64,000 bases of DNA, taken from Bin55 sp965116055. Lineage in GTDB: Bacteria > Pseudomonadota > Gammaproteobacteria > Pseudomonadales > Azotimanducaceae. Where the stretch lies: NCBI GenBank assembly GCA_965116055.1, contig OZ220466.1, positions 310,001 through 374,000 on the forward strand, given 5' to 3'. Below, one piece after another: positions 1 through 6,332 of this stretch. Under the pieces are notes generated by a model. That model made no database searches. It was not told the origin of the DNA and saw only the letters and a program-made list of their open reading frames with translations. Each line of letters opens with the position of its first letter. Positions within the stretch are counted from its first letter, which is position 1. A program made the position numbers and the translations under genes.

Positions 1-1
1 A

Positions 2-175
2 CTCACCGTAGTTGCTGGCCTTGAGAATGTATTCGACTACTATCCAACAGAAAACCCCCATGCGCCGGTCGATTCTCGTGGTGCGGGAGGGGCAGGGGGA
101 TTGATCTATCCGGAGCAATCACCGTATGGTTTCTTAGGTGGCGCTTATTACGTTCGATTTCAGTATCGGATGTGA
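2..175 (+). CDS. TonB-dependent receptor, C-terminal end (partial)
   Basis: The frame is open from the left edge and stops at TGA 173-175, giving the last 57 residues. It contains GLENVFDYYP, then YPEQSPYGFLGGAYY and a final RFQYRM. This pattern (G-x-x-N-x-F/L-D-x-Y-P, then SP-G-x-x-G-x-x-YY, then a closing amphipathic strand) is that of the last beta-strands of outer-membrane TonB-dependent receptors, which import siderophores, cobalamin or glycans. The substrate cannot be told from this end. The closing residue is Met rather than the usual aromatic. The gene begins left of the window. Confidence 0.75.
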   Translation, partial: LTVVAGLENVFDYYPTENPHAPVDSRGAGGAGGLIYPEQSPYGFLGGAYYVRFQYRM

Positions 176-257
176 TCGTAGTTTTTAACAATCAAGACCA
201 CGGGCTTGCTAACCCTCGCCGTATCGTTGTAGGGAGCTAAGTCTTGACTCGCGGGAC

Positions 258-384
258 CTAGGAGTCTGTGTCGTAGGACGATTTGGCATTCAGTAAATAG
301 GATACATTATCGTATTTATTCTTTATATAGATTATTTTACCTAACATTTCTACATGAAGAAATTTTCTACGGCGCGGCTCCTAG
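258..384. repeat. 127-bp MITE-like element with IS1182-type ends
   Basis: The element is bounded by imperfect inverted repeats: CTAGGAGTCTGTGTCGTAG at 258-276 and CTACGGCGCGGCTCCTAG at 367-384. The interior is AT-rich and non-coding. The same terminal sequence borders the IS1182-type transposase remnants at 3524-3542 and 4082-4099, so this is probably a non-autonomous derivative mobilised by that transposase. A degenerate relative lies at 25553-25707 and a lone end at 33005-33023. Confidence 0.65.
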
Positions 385-723
385 CCAGCTAAAGGGCGAT
401 TCTGGGCGTGTTTTCCTTCCGCATGTTTTAGGCATCTGTAGGCGGTTGTTTGATTTATGCTGGCTTTTTCTTTCTTCGCCCTCTCCAATAAACCTCGAGA
501 TCCCAATTGATTTCATATGGCTGCGGTTTTGATTGTGCGAAAGCTATTTTGGTGATGATATGGACAACGCACCGAACTTCGATTTTTCAGGAGAAGTAGC
601 GCGAGCAGGATAAGTAGGCGGACATGCGAAGGGATGACGAGGTAAGCTAGCGGCGTTCTTATTCGCGTTCGTCATGATTATTTCGTAATATTTATTCCTT
701 AACAAGAAAGGAGCGCGCACGAC
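385..723. other. Intergenic, no gene seen
   Basis: No coding frame of useful length or similarity was found between the MITE-like element and the DUF29 remnant. An AAGGAG sequence near 708-713 would be the ribosome binding site of the broken DUF29 gene. Confidence 0.4.
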
Positions 724-1087
724 GTATCAGAAGTTGCAATCGCTCTGGTTGAACCACCGCCCGCCTACCCTGACGACTACTACTTGTGGTGGGAACATCA
801 GTTAGAGCTCATGCAAGATGGGCGTTTTGGAGGGTTGGAGTTTCATAACGTAACGGATGAGTTTAGGGATTGAGAGTACAGCATCGTCACGCCGCAGAGT
901 CTCTTATAGAACAAATGATTGTGTATCTTATCGCGATTGAAGTATGCAGCTCGGATCATCTTGTAGGCACCTCTCAAAACCTCCTCTTTTCATGGTTATG
1001 TCATGTGACTCGGCGTGACGGCAAAAAAGTGACCTTCGCCTGGCCAAAGCACCTTGTGAGGGTATATTTACGACCTGTTATTTACCA

Positions 1088-2133
1088 ATGAGTTCTTCCA
1101 CCATCATGACTTTTTAGTGAATGGGAAGCCTACGAAGAACTTGATCGACGCGGCGATCCGTTGGAGCAGATCAAACAATTGGTTGATTTTGAAAGGTTTC
1201 GGCCGATCCTGGAGGAGTGTTGGCGTCACGAAGCTGCCGACCCATCGCAAGGCGGTCGTCCTGCGTATGATGTGGTGGTGATGTTCAAGGTGCTGCTCAT
1301 TGGTCGGAAGGGCAACCTGTCGTGTGAACGCATGTCCCCCATGCGGTGGTTGATTCCCGTAGCGTCACCCGGCTTCTTGACGTGGCGCCAGGGGAACCGG
1401 TTCCTTCGCGGCAGACCATTGCGCGGTATCGTGATGCGCTGGATGAGAACACCATGCGGGAGTTGTTCAAGGATTTCGCGGCGCAGTTGCGCGAGCGGGG
1501 TTACAAGGCGTGTGGCGGTCAGGTGGTGGACTCGACCTTGATCCTGGTCCCGGTGCAGCGCAACACCCGGGAGGAGAATAGGGCATTGCAGCGGAATGAG
1601 ACACCGGACGCCTGGAAGGAGGACGAGGTGACGGCCAAATTGCGTCAAAAGGATCGTCATGCGCTTGGACGAAGAAACATGGGAAGTCATCCTACGGCTA
1701 CAAGAACCATGTGAATGTCGATGTCGAACACAAGCTCATTCGGGGATATGTCGCCACTCCCGCCAATGACCACGATGTTACGGTGGTGGATGCGTTGATG
1801 GATGGCCGCCAACGCGAGGGTCCTTTTTATGGGGATGCGGCGTATCGGTCGAAAGAGATGGAGTTGATGTTGCGGGCGCAGGGTCTCACGTCACGGATCA
1901 TGTTCAAGCGCGGTAAGCATCGGGCCCTTACGGCATATCAACATCGTGAGAATCGTCGGCGAGCCAAGGTGCGTGTGCGTGTTGAGCATGTGTTTGCCAG
2001 TTGCCAGAACGAACTGGGCGGTAAATTCATCCGCACCATCGGGTTGGATCGCGCCTCGGTGCAAATGGGCTTGCAAAACTTGCTCTACAACATGCACCGC
2101 CTGGTATTTTTAGCGCGCGAGGCGATGGTCTGA
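1088..2133 (+). pseudogene. IS5-family transposase, frameshifted
   Basis: Pieces of a DDE transposase lie in successive frames. The DUF772-like N-terminus (LVDFERFRPILEECW, GGRPAYDVVVMFKVL) reads from about 1110 to 1315. VDSRSV, PSRQTIARYRDALDE and GGQVVDSTL (first catalytic Asp) follow at 1346-1660. The C-terminal part, with YGYKNHVNVD, FYGDAAYRS (second Asp) and RVRVEHVFA (catalytic Glu), ends at the TGA at 2131-2133. Shifts fall near 1105, 1325 and 1663, so no functional enzyme can be made without correction. The likely original start is ATG 1088. Confidence 0.85.
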
Positions 2134-2136
2134 ACA

Positions 2137-2169
2137 ACGAAGTGTAGGCGCAATGCGCCTACACTTCGT
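2137..2169. terminator. Perfect 15-bp hairpin after the IS5 transposase
   Basis: ACGAAGTGTAGGCGC and its exact complement surround a three-base AAT loop, four bases after the transposase stop. There is no clear U-run directly after it, so it may end the IS transcript or block read-through rather than act as a classical intrinsic terminator. Confidence 0.5.
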
Positions 2170-2468
2170 GAAAAACACTAAAAAAGCCAAAATTGGGTCC
2201 ATATGGCCTGATTTTGGGTATTTTTTCACTTCAAACACCCAAAATTCAATATGCATTCATCATCACACCATTTGACCGAAAAACCCGAGGTTTTGAGAGG
2301 TGCCCTTGTCCAGACTGAAACCATTGAGTATTGGAAAAAGAATCGAATCGTTTAGAGGCAACTTGCTTAAAGCGTTAGCCTATAATCCTTGATTAAAGGA
2401 AGCATTAGCAAGGATTGTCCGCGCTTGTGGAAACACAGCATGTTGCCATTATTAAGGAAGTATTGACT

Positions 2469-2696
2469 ATGGGTAAGTTAATCAAAATCTGGTTAGTGAC
2501 CTTTACTTTACTCGGTACTATATTTCTTGCAGTCCCCGCCGTTTTGCATGGAGGGACAAGTGACAATTTCCTAACTATTTTCCTAGCTGGTATTTTCGCT
2601 AGTTTTTGCATTGCTATTCTCTTAGGCTATGTTGCTATTGTGTTAATCGGCTTAATGGAAAATGTATATTATTTTTTTAAGAGTTTATTGCATAAA
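2469..2696 (+). pseudogene. Small membrane protein gene, 3' end cut off by an IS end
   Basis: The ATG at 2469 follows AAGGAAG at eight bases. The 76 codons before the IS end encode two hydrophobic helices, roughly residues 5-27 (IKIWLVTFTLLGTIFL) and 34-61 (FLTIFLAGIFASFCIAILLGYVAIVLIGL). At 2697 the frame runs into GGCACCTCTCAAAAC and continues as nonsense. I do not recognise the family. The true C-terminus is not seen on the far side of the IS debris. The ribosome binding site lies within the tail of the broken DUF29 gene. Confidence 0.45.
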
Positions 2697-2724
2697 GGCA
2701 CCTCTCAAAACCCAAATTCCACGA
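2697..2724. repeat. Solitary IS5-type terminal repeat
   Basis: GGCACCTCTCAAAACC is followed by CAAATTCCACG, which resembles the sequence after the left end of the small element at 3919. It abuts IS1182-type transposase sequence, so an IS5-type element or its MITE apparently inserted into the IS1182 copy and the rest was then deleted. Confidence 0.6.
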
Positions 2725-3542
2725 CACCTGTGCCGAGACGATCATCTGGTGCTCGCCATCTACCGCCAACTGGGCGTTGTAGCACTGTTGGTAGCCTTCC
2801 GTCAAGGTCTTCATGATGCGACTTTCCGGGTCGGTGAAATGATCCTGCGACTTCTCCTCCGGCTCCCCATACGCACGCTTGTTGCCTCGCCCACGCGTCG
2901 GGTCGCGCTCTTCGTCCTCGGGCTGCCGACCACGCACCTCAAGACGGGCCTTCGCTTCCCGGATCGCGTCCAACCGATCCTCGCGACGACGCAATTCAGC
3001 CGGCAACTCGTCGCCCCGAGACGCCGGACCTCAACGCTCGTCCTCCGCCTCATCAACGGTTTGCGCCTGCTCCAGCAACAACTTGATCTCCGCCTGTAAA
3101 CGACGCGCTTCCTCCTGCATGCGCGCGTAACTCATCGCCTTACGCCTGGATGCGTTCGCACGCACCTTGGTCCCGTCAATCGCCAACTTGCCAAAGTTCG
3201 CCACGCCCAACTCGGACGCCAACCGCACCACCTCCACAAACAGCCGCTTGAAGTCCGCCAGATGACGGTGGCGGAACTCGTAGATCGTCCGAATGCGCGG
3301 TTCGTAGGGCGACTTGCGACGACCATCGCCTTCATACGGCGCATACAACGCACTCAAATCCAAACCGTCCACCAGATCGCTGACATGGTGCGCAAATGAC
3401 CCTCAGGAGCCAATCCTTCACATCCGGCGGCAACAACAAACGCTGATCCGGACAATACGGGCGAAACGTCGTCGGCATCTCGAAGACTCCATGCGCTATA
3501 TGGGTATTATCCGTATTCAGTTTCTACGGCGCAGGCTCCTAG
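2725..3542 (-). mobile_element. IS1182-type element, 5' half with broken transposase
   Basis: The terminal repeat CTACGGCGCAGGCTCCTAG at 3524-3542 marks the outer end. The transposase would start at ATG 3478 (MPTTFRPYCP, LLLPPDVKDWL), a typical IS1182 opening. A one-base shift follows near 3390, then DLSALYAPYEGDGRR, FGKLAIDGTKVRANAS and a Glu/Arg-rich linker. A TGA replaces an Arg codon at 3031-3033. The frame continues through DHFTDPESRIM and GYQQCYNAQLAVD until it is cut at 2725 by an IS5-type end. The C-terminal catalytic part is missing. It is dead. Confidence 0.8.
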
Positions 3543-3918
3543 TGTCCAGCGTTTTGGTATTCAAGATCGCCGCCGCAACGTGAAATAAGTAGAAGTTAGT
3601 TATAAATAATTTGAAGGGTTTCTTCTCTTTTCCTTCTTCCAGTTTCCTAGCGATCTTAAGATATAGATAAATCCTACCAAGAAGACAACCCTAATCTTCT
3701 AAAATTCAGCAAATTCGAACAACATTATTTTTCACTTATTAAATCACATCAGCAAGGTTACACATGGTGATAGCCGCACCTTCAGGCTAGAGTATGCGAT
3801 TCAACCCTTGTCTTGCAATCCGCACATACTGAGAAGGTTTTTATCAATGGTCGTCTGTAACGCATCTAAAGCCTTTGCGTTAAACAAGACGGGGCACCTG
3901 CACCTATTGACCCCTAAG
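3543..3918. other. Intergenic, no gene seen
   Basis: AT-rich sequence between two IS remnants. No coding frame here carries recognisable similarity or a convincing ribosome binding site. Confidence 0.35.
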
Positions 3919-4037
3919 GGCACCTCTCAAAACCTAAATTCCACTGATTATGGTGTTTATCAACTCATTGATTTTATTACTCTATCGCTTTGTACAATCA
4001 ACCCTCAGATCAATTTTAGGAGGTTTTGAGAGGTACC
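3919..4037. repeat. 119-bp MITE-like element with IS5-type ends
   Basis: The ends are GGCACCTCTCAAAACCT at 3919-3935 and AGGTTTTGAGAGGTACC at 4021-4037, identical to the termini of the 1.34-kb IS5-type element at 966-2304 apart from one base. The interior has no coding capacity. It is probably a non-autonomous derivative of that element. The flanks CTAA and TTAA may be a decayed target duplication. Confidence 0.65.
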
Positions 4038-4081
4038 TTTAAAGAATCGCGTGCCCAACTTGGGCATGCGTAGAAGGTCAG

Positions 4082-4577
4082 CTAGGAGTCGGTGCCGTAA
4101 AGAGGCTTTAAGATGCCGACGACGTTTCGCCCGTATTGTCCGGTCAGCGTTTGTTGTTGCCGCCGGATGTGAAGGATTGGCTCCTGAGGGTCATTTGGCG
4201 CACCATGCCAGTGATCTCGTGGTCGGTTTCGACTTGAGTGCGTTGTATGCGCCGTATTATGAGGACGATGGTTGTCGTCAGGCAGCGGTTGACGCGCGCA
4301 AGTATTCGGCCACGGGCGCATTGACGGTGAGTGGAACTTGGTGTGCTTGGCATTGAACATCAAGCGGATGCGTGGGTGTCTTGTAGCTGTATGACCAGCA
4401 TGGACTGGGATGTCATCTGGCCATGGGGCTGATCAAGGACTGATCCCGGTCCAGGATCGCCTTGAGGCGCAGCCATGCCACGACCCAAAAGTTGACGATA
4501 CCCGAACAAACAGGTAGCAATTCTGCGGCTTCGGACGATCCCAAGCCTTATGCATTCTTATTACGCGCAGGCACTAG
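4082..4577 (+). mobile_element. IS1182-type internal-deletion derivative
   Basis: The left end CTAGGAGTCGGTGCCGTA (4082-4099) and a degraded right end TTACGCGCAGGCACTAG (4561-4577) bound this element. Inside, the transposase start (ATG 4113; MPTTFRPYCP, then EGHLAHHASDLV and DLSALYAPY after shifts) is joined near 4290 directly to the last codons of an IS1182 transposase (DGEWNLVCLALNIKRM, stop 4392-4394). Nearly all of the catalytic core is deleted. About 180 bases after the stop have no recognised content. Confidence 0.7.
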
Positions 4578-4755
4578 CCGGGTACTGCCAATACAGCCGG
4601 CATCACCATCAAGAAGGATGGCAAGCGTGTCACCGCGCGCACCCATGTCGGACGCCTGACCCTCAATCCCAAGAAAATGTCTTACATTACAACCGGAGAC
4701 ACCGACGTAACCCGCTGTTCTACCTTAAAATCTCACTGTTGAAGTTGGGCCAGAA

Positions 4756-6327
4756 TTACTTTCTCGCTATTCTTCTGAGCCACTCCGATTCGTCAATCGC
4801 CACACGGCTCAGCATCGTACCAAAATTCTGAGCGACCCTTTGTGCGTACTCGGCCTTGAGTTCACCTCGCCACTTGTATGGCTTGCCGCATGTGTCCCTG
4901 AACTCGAAGGCCTCATCAGTGGTTATGGTATCTTTGCCTTCGGATGGTTTGAATTTGCAAAGAACCCAGCTGTCTGGATCAAGCTTGATACCCAGTCGCT
5001 CGAATTCGTCATCAACCCTAACAACGATCTGTTCCATTCCCTTCTTGGGATCAACCAGTGGTAAGAAAAAGAACACAGTTTCCTCTTTCAATCTCACGGA
5101 ATCACATCGAGGCCTCATGCAGATCAGGGGCCGTCCACAGTTGATCTTTGGGGTCGTAACGACGGAACCCAGCCACAACACCGGCGGTGGCGCGTTATAC
5201 ACCGTCTGGAAGCTCATGATCCAAGCCAATTTCTGATCAAGGTCGGTAACATTTTTGCCAGCAAAACAGGTCGAAAGATGGCGAAAAGCATTATCTCTTT
5301 GCTTGTTCGTAAGAACATCCGATTCCTCCACGCCCTTATTTGCCAAAGCGATCACGTCTTTCAATCTCACATTTTTGTCTTTAAACTGAAAGGTGCCTAC
5401 CCCGTTATCCCTGCCACGTAGCCACCCGGCTACTCTTCGCGTGCTCGCGGGTGATTCGTTCGCCACAACGTTGTCCATCAGCCCCCGAAGCTCTTCAGCT
5501 ATATGGTTTACCATCTGCCGTTCTGCATCGTCAGGATGGGAGAGACACGCTCTATGGGCAAGAAATGACGGATCCAGTTCCGCGCTGAACCTGTCGAGAA
5601 CTATGTGTGCACTCTCCCGCACCGCTGCCAAAGAGGCGAGTGTGATACCGGGAAGCAGCCCCTCTGTCATAGAGGCAAAGTCGTTGACCAGCCGGCTTGG
5701 CAGCTTTTCTTCTGAGACGCTCCGATCCTTCAGCGGCGGTGTCAGATTTACACCGTACTTTGCATAGAGAACAACCCGACCATGCAGATATGAAATTTCC
5801 ATTCTGGGGGCGATTTTCTCCGGCTTGAGTCCGCTGTCATCCAATGTAGCAAAAACCTTCTTGAGAATATCTTCCAAGTTCGCCTCTCCGGTGTAGATCG
5901 CCACGAGACGAAGGGAGTTTTTATCGTCTTCTTCATCTAGCAATTCCCGCAGCAGCTTCAGTGCGCGTTCTGGATCATCCTGTTGAAGGCGCCAATCCAA
6001 TATCACGATATCGGCTTTCCTCATCGTTTCCAATGAAGCATCCGCAGGTCCGATAACGCCGCAGATCACTCCGAGCTCGGAGAACGAGCCAACCAACAAA
6101 CCAGCATCCAAGGCGTGCAGATTCCAGGGCTCAACTGGATTCTGCTCAACCTGCCGGGATGTGCTCGTGTGACGGTCCGGCACCACAACCGGGTGCTTTG
6201 ACGCATCTCCCTCGTTCTCCGAGCTTGGGGTGTACGCTTCGTCGTCCACTACGACCGCCGTTTGCAGGAAACGCTGCGCAATGATGCGGCTACCATGTTT
6301 GAATTCCTCCGCCGAACCCTCCGACAT
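4756..6327 (-). CDS. Receiver-domain protein with large uncharacterised C-terminal region
   Basis: A 523-residue protein, last gene of the vsr-dcm-kinase-receiver operon, starting five bases after the kinase stop. Residues 20-200 form a response-regulator receiver. Acidic pair D28-D29 is in TAVVVDDEAY, the phosphoacceptor is D111 in ADIVILDWRL, T146 is in AIYTGE and K190 is in VVLYAKYG. A polar insert of about 40 residues (33-70) follows the first strand, so the domain is atypical. Residues 200-523 match no output domain I know (no HTH, HD, GGDEF or nuclease motif seen). The region includes a Cys pair in CMRPRCDSVRL. By inference, the kinase phosphorylates D111 and the C-terminal region carries the response. 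I recall an atypical receiver family assigned to conflict systems but could not verify membership. Confidence 0.8.
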   Translation of the reverse strand: MSEGSAEEFKHGSRIIAQRFLQTAVVVDDEAYTPSSENEGDASKHPVVVPDRHTSTSRQVEQNPVEPWNLHALDAGLLVGSFSELGVICGVIGPADASLETMRKADIVILDWRLQQDDPERALKLLRELLDEEDDKNSLRLVAIYTGEANLEDILKKVFATLDDSGLKPEKIAPRMEISYLHGRVVLYAKYGVNLTPPLKDRSVSEEKLPSRLVNDFASMTEGLLPGITLASLAAVRESAHIVLDRFSAELDPSFLAHRACLSHPDDAERQMVNHIAEELRGLMDNVVANESPASTRRVAGWLRGRDNGVGTFQFKDKNVRLKDVIALANKGVEESDVLTNKQRDNAFRHLSTCFAGKNVTDLDQKLAWIMSFQTVYNAPPPVLWLGSVVTTPKINCGRPLICMRPRCDSVRLKEETVFFFLPLVDPKKGMEQIVVRVDDEFERLGIKLDPDSWVLCKFKPSEGKDTITTDEAFEFRDTCGKPYKWRGELKAEYAQRVAQNFGTMLSRVAIDESEWLRRIARK

Positions 6328-6332
6328 CGGTC

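Larger units (their letters stand above)
966..2304 (+). mobile_element. IS5-family insertion sequence (defective)
   Basis: The element is 1,339 bp with 17-bp inverted ends, GGCACCTCTCAAAACCT at 966-982 and its complement at 2288-2304. The pentamer CTTGT occurs at 960-964 and 2305-2309, offset by one base on the left, and is a probable target duplication. It sits inside a DUF29 gene. The only gene is a broken transposase. Similar ends occur at 2697 and around 3919-4037, so the family has moved more than once here. Confidence 0.85.
724..2466 (+). pseudogene. DUF29 family gene, frameshifted and split by an IS5-type element
   Basis: Reading from 724, VSEVAIALVEPP, YYLWWEHQLELMQ and LEFHNVTDEFRD match the start of the intact DUF29 protein at 33151-33771. 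The initiation codon appears degraded (GTA at 724). A one-base deletion near 872 puts a stop after EFRD; the next frame continues with HAAESLIEQ and AIEVCSSDHLV until the IS end at 966. Homology resumes at 2305 with VQTETIEYW, SFRGNLLKAL and PRLWKHSMLPLLRK, through further shifts and a stop, ending at TGA 2464-2466. DUF29 proteins are about 150-230 residues, of unknown function, and often multicopy. This is one of three in the window and the only dead one. Confidence 0.85.

Noticed and set aside
1226..1690. 154-residue minus-strand frame in the IS5 element
   Set aside because: It is the complement of the broken transposase, whose plus-strand pieces match the IS5 family; the minus frame has no recognisable content.
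4578..4744. Open stretch reading ANTAGITIKKDGKRV and onward to a stop near 4742
   Set aside because: It looks somewhat protein-like but has no start, no recognised family and lies between an IS end and the receiver gene; possibly a gene fragment, not supportable as a feature.
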